From Acidobacteriota bacterium (lineage in GTDB: Bacteria; Acidobacteriota; Terriglobia; Terriglobales; Acidobacteriaceae): 14,753 nucleotides of DNA. Made by a program: the position numbers and the translations under genes. Where the stretch lies: the NCBI GenBank assembly GCA_003225595.1, contig QIAR01000095.1, forward strand, positions 680-15,432, written 5' to 3'. The notes below the pieces were generated by a model, which saw nothing but the letters and a program-made list of their open reading frames with translations, had not been told where the DNA came from and did not search any database. Each line of letters begins with the position of its first letter. Positions within the stretch are counted from its first letter, which is position 1. Shown here piece after piece: positions 1 through 7,344 of the stretch.

Positions 1-1854
1 GCCGGAAAGCAGTCCCCACTTGTCTTCACCCGCGCTGATGAACTGGTCGATAATTGCCTGGCCGACGTTGGCGAAGTCGCCGAACTGTGCTTCCCACAAC
101 ACCAGCGCCTCAGGATAGTCGCGGCTGTATCCGTATTCGAATCCCAGCACACCAGCTTCCGACAACGTAGAGTTATAGACTTCGCAGCGCGCCTGGCCCG
201 GACTGATGTGCTGTAGCGGCACGTATTCCTGCTCGTTTTCAATATCGGTAAGCACGGAGTGGCGCTGGTTGAAAGTTCCGCGGCGAGTGTCCTGCCCGCT
301 GAGGCGGACCGGGATGCCGTGCTTCACCAAGCTGCCGAACGCGAGAGCCTCGGCCATGCCATAGTCCACCGGGCGTTTGCCTTTGCCCATCTCGGCGCGC
401 TGTTCAAGCAGCTTCTTGACCTTGGGGTGGACTTGAAAGCCTTCCGGATACGTGGTCAAACGTTTCGTGATCTCGCCCAATTCTTGAACCGAAACACCGG
501 TGTCAATTTCGTATTCGGGCTTGTAGCAGCCTCCCTGGTAATTATTCCAGTAGCTTGGCAGATCGCGCAGAGCGGGCTTTTTCATAATCGAGCCTGCTTT
601 CTTCTGCGCGGCTTCCAACTCGGCGCGAACCTGCTCTACCTTGCCCTGAACGTCCTCGGCTCCCATATCCTCGGCATAGATTTCCCACAGCGGAGGATGA
701 TTCTTGATGGCTTTGTAAAGGAGCGGCTGGGTGATGGTGGGATCGTCCACTTCGCTGTGGCCGTGACGCCGGTAGCCGATCATATCGATCACAACGTCGC
801 TGCCGAAGGTGTAGCGGTACTCGAGCGCGATGCGCCCGACACGGAGGACGGCGTCTACGTCTTCAGCGTTAACGTGGAAAATGGGAATGGATTGTCGGCG
901 CGCGAGTTGCGCGGCAAACCGAGAAGAGTGCAGCTCGTTCCAACCCGTGGTGAAGCCCAGCAGGTTATTGACAATCACGTGCACAGTACCGCCGACAGTG
1001 TAGCCCTGGAGATCGGCGAAGTTAAAAGTCTCCGCAGTGATGCCTTGTCCGGCGAAAGCAGCGTCGCCATGCACCAGAAGCGGCAAGTACTTCTGTGCGC
1101 CCCCTGCGCCCATGCGGTCCTGCTTGGCGCGGGTTCGTCCGACGGTTACGGGGTCAACTGCCTCGAGATGGCTGGGGTTCGAAACCAAGTGGATGTGAAT
1201 TCTTGCGCCGCTGCGGGTGATGTAATCGCCAGTGGCGCCCATATGGTATTTCACATCGCCACCCCCCAGCACACTCCGCGGGTCTACATCTTCGAAACCG
1301 GCGAACACTTCCTCGGGGGCACGCCGGGCGATGTGCACTATCACATTCAATCGCCCGCGGTGGCTCATGCCCATCACCAGTTCAACCGCTCCATGTTGGC
1401 CAGCACCCTCGAGAATTTCGTCGACAAGGGGAAGCAGGGCTGTCACGCCCTCCAGAGAAAAGCGCTTGGTACCGAGATAACGCTGCTGTAGCACTTGCTC
1501 GAACAGATCGGCGCGGATGAGCAGATCAAGGGCGCGCTCCGGGTCGACAGCCGCAGGCTCGCTTTCCATGTGCTCCTGGATCCAGTGGCGAGGCTCGACC
1601 TCAGCCATGTGCATGAATTCAACGCCGATGGTCCCGCAATAAATGCGGCGTGCTTCGCGGGCCAGGTCGCTGTCGATCTGCAGCTCGGGATGTGGCTGCG
1701 GGCGCAGAAACCCGAGCGGATCAAGGTCAGCCTCAAGGTATCCCCAGCGACGGAAAGCGTCGAAAACGCGCTCGCCCTCGAGCGAGGGTGCTTCCATGTT
1801 TTCCAGAACCAGCCCGGTCTCGGTAGTCTCAGCTTTACTTTGTCGGATAGCCAT
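1..1854 (-). CDS. sucA: 2-oxoglutarate dehydrogenase E1 component (SucA), N-terminal 618 residues, partial
   Basis: Thiamine-diphosphate-dependent E1 of the TCA-cycle 2-oxoglutarate dehydrogenase complex. It decarboxylates 2-oxoglutarate and passes the succinyl group to the lipoyl E2. The frame is open from the ATG at 1854 to the window edge. Visible family blocks are ADLDPLGFL (about 42-50), MGMSHRGRLNVI (161-172), VKYHMG (201-206), LVSNPSHLEAVDPV (223-236), and the ThDP fold from HGDAAFAGQG (262-271) to IVNNLLGFTT (294-303). H165 and H204 correspond to the E. coli substrate-binding histidines 260 and 298. The protein is therefore about 95 residues shorter at the N-terminus than E. coli SucA and lacks that extension. 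An in-frame TAG at 1885-1887 with no other usual start codon before it fixes the ATG. No clear Shine-Dalgarno is visible. The start faces the DUF202 gene across 194 bp. The C-terminal part (transketolase-like pyrimidine-binding and C-terminal domains) lies mostly outside the window. Confidence 0.96.
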   Translation of the reverse strand, partial: MAIRQSKAETTETGLVLENMEAPSLEGERVFDAFRRWGYLEADLDPLGFLRPQPHPELQIDSDLAREARRIYCGTIGVEFMHMAEVEPRHWIQEHMESEPAAVDPERALDLLIRADLFEQVLQQRYLGTKRFSLEGVTALLPLVDEILEGAGQHGAVELVMGMSHRGRLNVIVHIARRAPEEVFAGFEDVDPRSVLGGGDVKYHMGATGDYITRSGARIHIHLVSNPSHLEAVDPVTVGRTRAKQDRMGAGGAQKYLPLLVHGDAAFAGQGITAETFNFADLQGYTVGGTVHVIVNNLLGFTTGWNELHSSRFAAQLARRQSIPIFHVNAEDVDAVLRVGRIALEYRYTFGSDVVIDMIGYRRHGHSEVDDPTITQPLLYKAIKNHPPLWEIYAEDMGAEDVQGKVEQVRAELEAAQKKAGSIMKKPALRDLPSYWNNYQGGCYKPEYEIDTGVSVQELGEITKRLTTYPEGFQVHPKVKKLLEQRAEMGKGKRPVDYGMAEALAFGSLVKHGIPVRLSGQDTRRGTFNQRHSVLTDIENEQEYVPLQHISPGQARCEVYNSTLSEAGVLGFEYGYSRDYPEALVLWEAQFGDFANVGQAIIDQFISAGEDKWGLLSG

Positions 1855-2048
1855 GAATTCGCTACTAGGATAATGGATGACGAACTAAGTGTGCGGGATT
1901 CGGGAGAGAGACAGGTCCAGCAGCACGAACCAAGCGACTGGTCGGTGTTTCGCCGCGGTATTTCGTACCTGAAGACCTCACGAAAAATATCGGTGAACCG
2001 GGAGCGCTGATTGCGAAAGCCGTGGAATAATCTATCGTTCTACTTCCA

Positions 2049-2429
2049 ATGCCGGATAACCCCAACCGAGCCCGCGATCATCTGGCCAACGAGCGAACTT
2101 TTCTAGCATGGGTACGCACAGGTGTGGCGATCGTCGTATTCGGGTTTGCGATTGGGAGATTCGCGATTGCAATCCGGCAACTGATGCAACTCCAAGGACG
2201 AGTACCGCACACTGCCGGACTTTCGGTCTGGCTAGGGATGCTTTCGATCGTTGCCGGGGTGGTGTTGACGATGGCCGGTCTGGTGCGGTACCGGCGGACC
2301 CGCGCGCAGTTGGAGGCCGGGACATTCCAGCCGGCGGGATTTCTGATTGACGTGGTCGCGATACTGACCGCACTGTTCGGATTGGCGATGGCAGGGTACC
2401 TCGTGTATACCGAACAGAGCCTGCGATGA
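2049..2429 (+). CDS. DUF202 (YidH-type) small membrane protein
   Basis: 126-residue integral inner-membrane protein of the DUF202/YidH family, whose function is unknown. The family signature NERTFLAWVRTG is at residues 14-25, just before the first of three predicted membrane segments (about 25-43, 58-79, 97-120). A basic loop (YRRTR, 81-85) follows the second segment. Length and topology are typical for the family. The ATG at 2049 places the signature at the usual distance from the N-terminus, although no good ribosome binding site precedes it. The gene lies 70 bp upstream of rpiA on the same strand and could be co-transcribed with it. It is divergent from sucA. Family assignment is secure; the biochemical role is not known. 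Confidence 0.9.
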   Translation: MPDNPNRARDHLANERTFLAWVRTGVAIVVFGFAIGRFAIAIRQLMQLQGRVPHTAGLSVWLGMLSIVAGVVLTMAGLVRYRRTRAQLEAGTFQPAGFLIDVVAILTALFGLAMAGYLVYTEQSLR

Positions 2430-2499
2430 AAATCTAGCAGAAATGATTTCCAAGAAAAGTCGGGATAGAGAACAGCGGTGCAAATAGCCCACAACAAAG

Positions 2500-3192
2500 A
2501 TGGCCAATGATCAAGAGAAAGAGGCGGCAGCGCGGGCCAGCCTGCGTTTTGTCAACGACGGCGACATCGTCGGACTGGGCTCGGGTTCCACTGCTGAATG
2601 CGCGATCCGTCTTCTGGGCGAGCGACTGAAATCAGGCCTGAGGATCCGCGGAATTCCGACCTCAGTTCGCTCCAAGGAACTGGCGGCCAGTCTGGGGATA
2701 CCGCTGACGACTCTCGATGACTACCAGCAGATTGACGTCACCATTGACGGCGCAGACGAATTTGATCCTGAGTTGCGGCTCATCAAGGGAGGAGGCGGAG
2801 CGTTATTGCGGGAAAAAATTATTGCTTCAGCATCCAAAAAGGTGGTGATTGTTGCGGATTCCAGCAAGCAAGTTCAGGTGCTGGGAAAATTTCCGATGCC
2901 AGTTGAGGTGATTCCGTTCGCGCAAGCGCTGATCGCGAACAAGATTACGGCACTCGGCGCTTCTGTCACTCTGCGCCAGTATGTCGACGAAAACCCTTTC
3001 GTCACCGACGATGGGCACCGCATCCTGGATTGTCGTTTCGGCCAGATTCCCGACCCACCCACACTGGCACACACCCTCAGCGATATGCCCGGCGTGGTCG
3101 AGCACGGGCTCTTCATCAATATGGTTAATGTGGTGCTGATGGGAAAGGGAGATGAGGTAATGGAATTTAGGCGGCTCAAACCCAGGGATTAA
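2500..3192 (+). CDS. rpiA: Ribose-5-phosphate isomerase A
   Basis: Cytosolic pentose-phosphate enzyme interconverting ribose-5-phosphate and ribulose-5-phosphate. The 230-residue length is near the family norm of about 220. The phosphate-binding GLGSGST is at 25-31. The active-site blocks are DGADEFD (83-89) and KGGGGALLREK (96-106). D83, D86, K96 and E105 match the E. coli catalytic positions D81, D84, K94 and E103. The C-terminal GVVEHGLF motif is present. An in-frame TAG at 2485-2487 makes the ATG at 2500 the only sensible start, although no strong Shine-Dalgarno is seen. The gene is followed by a convergent intergenic region rich in hairpins. It could use ribose phosphates from the nucleoside salvage genes further right, but that link also needs a phosphopentomutase, which is not in the window. 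Confidence 0.96.
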   Translation: MANDQEKEAAARASLRFVNDGDIVGLGSGSTAECAIRLLGERLKSGLRIRGIPTSVRSKELAASLGIPLTTLDDYQQIDVTIDGADEFDPELRLIKGGGGALLREKIIASASKKVVIVADSSKQVQVLGKFPMPVEVIPFAQALIANKITALGASVTLRQYVDENPFVTDDGHRILDCRFGQIPDPPTLAHTLSDMPGVVEHGLFINMVNVVLMGKGDEVMEFRRLKPRD

Positions 3193-3226
3193 AACTAGAG
3201 CACAGGTCGAAGCAGCATTCATCGTG

Positions 3227-3288
3227 CCTAGCGGAAATTGCTCCGCGTAGGGGCATCGCGATAAATAGCCCTGCACTTCAGTGCTGGG
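3227..3288. repeat. Two adjacent intergenic hairpins between convergent genes
   Basis: The first hairpin has CCTA-GCGGA (3227-3235), loop 3236-3241, then TCCGC (3242-3246), a bulged G and TAGG (3248-3251). The second (3269-3288) has CCC, a T-T mismatch, GCACT, a 2-nt tip and AGTGC, T, GGG, so it is nearly a perfect palindrome. They lie between the 3' ends of rpiA (+) and the aminotransferase (-). They may act as a bidirectional terminator or be copies of a dispersed palindromic element. No long T-run follows on either strand, so a classical intrinsic terminator is not clear. Confidence 0.55.
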
Positions 3289-3351
3289 TAATGTCGCAAC
3301 ACAACCACGTCCATAGCCTGCCAAAGAATTGCTCGAAATCTTGGTTGCCGT

Positions 3352-4623
3352 CTATGCGCCTACGATCTCCCTTAGCGCCGTCAGAAACCGGTCCACTTCA
3401 TCCGCGGTGTTGTAGTGCACCAGCCCGATACGCAGGAAGCCGCCGGTCTTCTCCACGTCCAGACGCTCGGTAAGATTCAGCGCGTAGTAATTACCGTCCC
3501 ATGTGAAGAAGCCGTGCTCGCCAAGTTTGGTGGCTAGCCCCAACGGAGGGCGCCCTTCGATGCGCACCGCGATGGTAGGGCAGCGTTGGTTGAAGCGCTT
3601 GGGATCAGAAATGCCGTATAACTTCAATCCGGGAATGGCCAGCAAACCGCGGATGAGATGCTCGGCCAAGCTGCGCTCGTGATGCTGGATGGCACCGTAG
3701 GCGGCAAGCAAGGCAGCGCGTCTCGTCTGAACCGATGGGTCCATGCGCCGACCGAGATCCGCGAGATACTCAACAGACGCCGTGATACCGGCGATGCACT
3801 CGTGGTTCAGCGTGCCCCATTCCCAGCGGAATGGACTGTTGTTGGTGAGGGCTCGCACCTTGTAAGGATGCAGGCGCTTCAGTTGTTCGCGTTTACCATA
3901 GAGTACGCCCATGTGGGGCCCGAAAAATTTGTAAGTCGAACAGACCAGGAAATCGCAATCGAGCGCGCGCACATCGATGGGGCCGTGGGGCGCGTAGTGC
4001 ACGGCATCAATGTAGGTCAGGGCGCCGGCTTGGCGGGAGAGGCGCACAACTTCTCTCACGTTATTGATGGTTCCGACCGCATTGGAGGCGTACCCCACTG
4101 CGACCAGCCTGGTGTGACCTGAAATCTTGCGCGCCAGGTCGCTCATGTCGAGAGTGCAGTCGACTTCATTGATGTCGACAAAACGCACGGTCGCGCCGCG
4201 TTCTTCGAGTGCGCGCCACGGCGAAATATTGGCATCGTGGTCGAGGTGCGTGACCAGAATTTCGTTCCCCGGGCCGAATTGGCGACCGAGGGCGCGGCTG
4301 AGCGCGAAGGTCAGCGCGGTCATGTTCTGGCCGAAGATTACTTCGTCGGGATCGCAATTGAAAAAGTCCGCCATGGCGGTGCGGGCGCCCGCAATCATCG
4401 CGTCGGTGCGGCGGCTGGTGGCGTAGGCTCCGCCGCTGTTAGCGTTGTCGTGTGCCAAGTAATTTGTAATTGCGTCGATAACGCGTTGTGGCATTTGCGT
4501 GCCGCCGGGTCCATCGAGGAACACGGCGGGATGTCCATTGACGGTCTGCAGGAGAGCAGGAAATTGGGAACGGACCCAGGTAAGGTCCAGAGTACTGGTC
4601 GTTTCGTTCTGCGTTATCGGCAT
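3352..4623 (-). CDS. Cysteine-desulfurase-like class V aminotransferase (VC1184 subfamily)
   Basis: PLP-dependent fold-type I enzyme of the class V aminotransferase family, closest by pattern to the VC1184-type cysteine-desulfurase-like subfamily. Numbering from the ATG at 4623: FLDGPGGTQMP is at about 35-45, THLDHDANISPW at 125-136, the PLP-binding Asp in YIDAVHYAPHG at D206 with H209 next to it, and the Schiff-base lysine K232 in STYKFFGPHMG. The loop where SufS carries its catalytic cysteine reads FFTWDGNYYAL (372-382) and has no Cys, so a sulfur-transfer role should not be assumed; the substrate is unknown. The frame also allows a TTG start at 4650, nine codons upstream. I prefer the ATG because AGGA sits four bases before it. 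The gene lies downstream of the PPOX gene on the same strand. Confidence 0.9.
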   Translation of the reverse strand: MPITQNETTSTLDLTWVRSQFPALLQTVNGHPAVFLDGPGGTQMPQRVIDAITNYLAHDNANSGGAYATSRRTDAMIAGARTAMADFFNCDPDEVIFGQNMTALTFALSRALGRQFGPGNEILVTHLDHDANISPWRALEERGATVRFVDINEVDCTLDMSDLARKISGHTRLVAVGYASNAVGTINNVREVVRLSRQAGALTYIDAVHYAPHGPIDVRALDCDFLVCSTYKFFGPHMGVLYGKREQLKRLHPYKVRALTNNSPFRWEWGTLNHECIAGITASVEYLADLGRRMDPSVQTRRAALLAAYGAIQHHERSLAEHLIRGLLAIPGLKLYGISDPKRFNQRCPTIAVRIEGRPPLGLATKLGEHGFFTWDGNYYALNLTERLDVEKTGGFLRIGLVHYNTADEVDRFLTALREIVGA

Positions 4624-4663
4624 GGGTTCCTGGATTTGATTTTCTGACAATTCTTAAGGCTCA

Positions 4664-4725
4664 GCAGCGCCGCCGAGAACGGAGTTCTGCAAGATCTCCG
4701 CGAACCCCGAGACAACAGGCGCTGC
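4664..4725. repeat. Inverted repeat upstream of the aminotransferase gene
   Basis: Perfect 8-bp arms GCAGCGCC (4664-4671) and GGCGCTGC (4718-4725) enclose a smaller hairpin CGGAG...CTCCG. The element fills most of the gap between the PPOX stop and the aminotransferase start, both on the minus strand. It could be a terminator-like or attenuating structure that separates or dampens expression of the second gene. No T-run follows, so the role is a guess. Confidence 0.45.
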
Positions 4726-4733
4726 AGATCTAC

Positions 4734-5132
4734 TTATCCCATGGTGGTCGTGTGCTCCGGCCGGATCTTGTACATCACGCGCACCTCGCCCGGCTGGCGG
4801 TAGGGATACTTGTCCACGCCCAAATACTTCTTCGTCATCTTGTCGATGTGGGTATCAGCGCCTTGTTCGGTGATTTCGACCACGTGGCCGCGAATTTCCA
4901 AATAACGGTAAGGGTTCTCCGGGTCCATGATAGCGAGAGCCACACGCGGATCGCGGCGCACGTTGCGATCTTTCTGGCGGCCCTTGGCGGAATTGAAAAT
5001 CACGTATTCGCCGTCGAAATCGCACCACACCGGCGTTACCTGCGGGCTCCCGTCGGGCATGAGCGTGCCGAGACTGGCAAACGCGCGTTTCTGGAACAGG
5101 TCGCGATACTTTTCGGGGATGGCCTGGGACAT
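4734..5132 (-). CDS. PPOX-class (pyridoxamine 5'-phosphate oxidase-like) flavin/F420-binding protein
   Basis: 132-residue split-barrel protein of the pyridoxamine-phosphate-oxidase-like superfamily, resembling the Rv1155-type F420-dependent group (TIGR03618). Typical features in order are ASLGTLMPDGSPQVTPVW (19-36), the cofactor phosphate-binding stretch NSAKGRQKDRNVRRDP (47-62), and RYLEIRGHVVEI (76-87). A clear AAGGAG six to seven bases before the ATG supports the start. The sequence does not say whether the cofactor is FMN or F420, nor what the substrate is. The gene is divergent from the SAM hydrolase gene across 218 bp and lies 110 bp upstream of the aminotransferase start. Confidence 0.88.
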   Translation of the reverse strand: MSQAIPEKYRDLFQKRAFASLGTLMPDGSPQVTPVWCDFDGEYVIFNSAKGRQKDRNVRRDPRVALAIMDPENPYRYLEIRGHVVEITEQGADTHIDKMTKKYLGVDKYPYRQPGEVRVMYKIRPEHTTTMG

Positions 5133-5350
5133 GAAAAGTCTCCTTGCATTTTGAACTGGCTATGGCGCAAGCGAAGATTATATCTGCGCTGCCGAGCAGG
5201 CGTCAGGCATTGAGATTCAGGCAGCCGACTTTGCTTTGCGACGCGTCTGGCATCTGCGTCAGCGTTGGCATTTGGCCTCCGGAACCATTCGTCAAGGCGA
5301 AAACAATTTACAATCCTGTTCGACACTCGAATCCAACAAAGTTGCTCAAC

Positions 5351-6283
5351 ATGTCCTACGTGGCTATACGCGGGCGGGGAACGGCTTTCTACACAATTGC
5401 CATTGCCTTGTTGTCGCTGGCGAGTTTTTCCGGCGGGACACAGGCACAAGAGCAGCGCGCAAAGACGCAGCCAACGGTGGTCTTCATGACAGATTTCAGT
5501 ACGGCAGACGATTCGGTCGCCATCTGCAAGGGCGTGATGTATTCGATCACGCCAGAATTGCGCATCGTTGACCTCAGCCACCAAGTGACGCCATTTTCTA
5601 TTCCCGACGGAGCACGTTTTCTCTTCGGTGCAACGCCGTATTACCCGACGGGTACAGTCTTTGTCGCGGTAGTGGACCCGGGTGTGGGCAGCACGCGCAA
5701 GGCGGTCGTGGTGAAATCAAGGCGTGGACAGTATTTCGTGCTACCGGATAACGGCTTGATGACGCTGGTGCAGGACCGCGATGGCATCGAGGGCGCGCGA
5801 GAAATCACCAATCAATCATGGATGGTCGGGGTGGCACTGTCATCTACGTTTCACGGGCGCGATATCTTTTCGCCCGTGGGCGCGCACTTGGCGCGAGGCG
5901 AGGACTGGACTCAGGCCGGTCCGGAGCTGCCGGTCAAAGATCTCGTACGCCTTAACATAAAGGCCGCCAGGTTGGACGACCGCGGCCTGAGAGGGGAAGT
6001 GATCGCCACCGATGGTCCATTCGGAAATCTGGTTACAAACATCTACGGCAGCGAGTTCCTCAAGCTGGGATATGAGCGCGGTCAGAAGGTTCGCTTCACG
6101 ATCGGCCAAACCGAGATGACGATTCCGTTCGTACGGACGTTCAATGACGTGCCACTCAGAAAGCCGCTCATGTACATCGATTCGCGCGGGCACTTGGGGC
6201 TGGCGGTGAATCAAGGCAGCTTCGCGGCAACATACAAGATCAAGCCGCCGATCTCGATTTTTGTCCCACGTGTAAAAGATTGA
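5351..6283 (+). CDS. SAM hydrolase (adenosine-forming), DUF62 family, with predicted signal peptide
   Basis: Member of the SAM hydroxide adenosyltransferase/DUF62 family, related to the SAM-dependent chlorinases and fluorinases. Characterised non-halogenase members use water to convert SAM to adenosine and methionine. Motifs are MTDFSTADDSVAICKGVM (46-63), VDLSHQVTPF (73-82), VVDPGVGSTRKA (108-119), LPDNGLM (131-137), STFHGRDIFSPV (165-176) and TDGPFGNLVTNI (220-231). The N-terminus has a basic start (R7, R9), a hydrophobic stretch (about 12-27) and a TQA-type cleavage site near residue 32, which suggests export. The same frame is open back to 5144, but that upstream translation is not protein-like, so the ATG at 5351 was chosen even though no good Shine-Dalgarno precedes it. 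The product adenosine is the substrate of the exported deaminase encoded convergently to the right. Confidence 0.88.
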   Translation: MSYVAIRGRGTAFYTIAIALLSLASFSGGTQAQEQRAKTQPTVVFMTDFSTADDSVAICKGVMYSITPELRIVDLSHQVTPFSIPDGARFLFGATPYYPTGTVFVAVVDPGVGSTRKAVVVKSRRGQYFVLPDNGLMTLVQDRDGIEGAREITNQSWMVGVALSSTFHGRDIFSPVGAHLARGEDWTQAGPELPVKDLVRLNIKAARLDDRGLRGEVIATDGPFGNLVTNIYGSEFLKLGYERGQKVRFTIGQTEMTIPFVRTFNDVPLRKPLMYIDSRGHLGLAVNQGSFAATYKIKPPISIFVPRVKD

Positions 6284-6298
6284 TCAACATCGCCTCCA

Positions 6299-6377
6299 CT
6301 TGGGTGGGTGACTCAGTGGCTTAAAGCCAACGGGATTGCCGAGCTTTTTGCAGTGCTAATGCACTTTTCCACCCAAG
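6299..6377. terminator. Nested hairpin region between convergent genes
   Basis: A perfect 9-bp inverted repeat, CTTGGGTGG (6299-6307) with CCACCCAAG (6369-6377), encloses two smaller hairpins: TGGCTT-A-AAGCCA (6317-6329) and AGTGC-TAAT-GCACT followed by TTTT (6352-6368). The region lies just past the SAM hydrolase stop and faces the 3' end of the phosphorylase gene. The last small hairpin with its short T-run is a plausible weak intrinsic terminator for the + strand. The outer arms suggest a palindromic element. A further CCTC-GCGA-GAGG hairpin occurs at 6404-6415. Confidence 0.5.
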
Positions 6378-6421
6378 AGCTACGCGATGCTCAGTCTACC
6401 CAGCCTCGCGAGAGGACCGTG

Positions 6422-7261
6422 CTAAGCTCCTACATCCCCCGCGATCCGCGGCAGCACGGCCCGCAGCAGTGCCACGAATTGGCCCATCACACGTCGTCCT
6501 GTCTCGAGGACTTCTTCGTGCGTAAGGACTTGATCTAGAATTCCCGCGGCCATATTTGTGACACAGGAGATCGCCAGCACTTTCAATCCCATCTGCCGCG
6601 CCGCAATCACTTCGGAGACCGTTGACATGCCAACTAGATCAGCTCCAATCGTGCGCAGGAAACGGATTTCCGCCGGAGTTTCGAAGCTTGGTCCCAACAT
6701 GGCGGCATACACGCTCTCGTAAACCGTCATCCCCAGCTTGCGCGCTTCCTCCAGCGCGATTTCCCGGTATGGCTTCCAGTAGGCTTGCGTCATATCCGGA
6801 AAGCGCAGGCCCAGTCGATCGTCGTGGGGGCCGACCAAGGGATTATGACCCTGCAAGTTAATGTGGTCACTTAAGACCACGAGCGCGCCCTGCTTATATT
6901 CGAGATTGATGCCTCCGGCAGCGTTGGTGAGGATCACCGCCCGAATGCCCATGCGGCCCAATACGCGCATGGGGAATGCGACTTCCTTTGCGGAATAGCC
7001 CTCGTAAAGGTGCACGCGTCCCTGCATTGCCGCAAGTGGAAGATCACCGGCTTTACCGATCACCATCTGCCCGGCGTGACCGACTATCGTTGAGCGAGAG
7101 AACGCCGGGATTTGCGCGTAAGGGACACGAGTCGCGCCAGCCAGTTCATCGGCAAAGCCGCCCAGTCCCGAGCCCAGGACGAGCCCGATCTTCGGGCGGA
7201 GCGGAGTCTGCGAAAGCAGAAATTGCGCGGCAGATTCGGCCAGGGTGAAATCGTCGGTCAT
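6422..7261 (-). CDS. Purine nucleoside phosphorylase, trimeric 6-oxopurine type
   Basis: Cytosolic phosphorolysis of inosine and guanosine to free base and ribose-1-phosphate. The 279-residue length fits the trimeric PNP family (punA or deoD in various genomes). Motifs are LGSGLGGFAD (29-38, phosphate-binding S31), GHAGQ (61-65), GRVHLYEGY (81-89 with R82 and H84), TNAAGGIN (112-119), GPSFETPAEIR (190-200 with E198), VGMSTVSEV (210-218) and VTNMAAG (234-240). E198 and N236 correspond to the human E201 and N243, which confer 6-oxopurine specificity; H248 matches human H257. The ATG at 7261 is immediately preceded by heptad repeats, and no ordinary Shine-Dalgarno is seen. The gene is the last of the minus-strand set adenosine deaminase, transporter, phosphorylase. 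Confidence 0.95.
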   Translation of the reverse strand: MTDDFTLAESAAQFLLSQTPLRPKIGLVLGSGLGGFADELAGATRVPYAQIPAFSRSTIVGHAGQMVIGKAGDLPLAAMQGRVHLYEGYSAKEVAFPMRVLGRMGIRAVILTNAAGGINLEYKQGALVVLSDHINLQGHNPLVGPHDDRLGLRFPDMTQAYWKPYREIALEEARKLGMTVYESVYAAMLGPSFETPAEIRFLRTIGADLVGMSTVSEVIAARQMGLKVLAISCVTNMAAGILDQVLTHEEVLETGRRVMGQFVALLRAVLPRIAGDVGA

Positions 7262-7338
7262 GCTAGCTGTTAGCTCTTAGCCTTTAGCTCTTAGCTTCGT
7301 CCGCCGCAAATTTTCAAGAGCCAAAGGCTAACGGCTAA
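7262..7338. repeat. Heptanucleotide tandem array with inverted copies, between transporter and phosphorylase genes
   Basis: On the + strand, 7262-7296 is five consecutive heptads of the form NTTAGCY, the first degenerate (GCTAGCT). Read on the minus strand they are RGCTAAN units ending directly at the phosphorylase ATG. At 7318-7338 the same heptad occurs in the opposite orientation. The left arm 7270-7290 and right arm 7318-7338 are complementary at 18 of 21 positions around a 27-nt loop. The transcript from the transporter into the phosphorylase gene could therefore fold here and cover the ribosome binding region. Confidence 0.8.
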
Positions 7339-7344
7339 AAGCCC

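Noticed and set aside
259..1491. 410-codon open frame on the + strand
   Set aside because: It is in exact codon register opposite the sucA frame, lacks any recognisable domain and is rich in residues expected from antisense reading of a GC-rich gene. SucA on the minus strand explains the region.
5144..5350. N-terminal extension of the SAM hydrolase frame
   Set aside because: The open frame continues upstream to 5144, but the extra 69 residues have no family similarity, occupy the divergent promoter region, and would bury the signal peptide internally.
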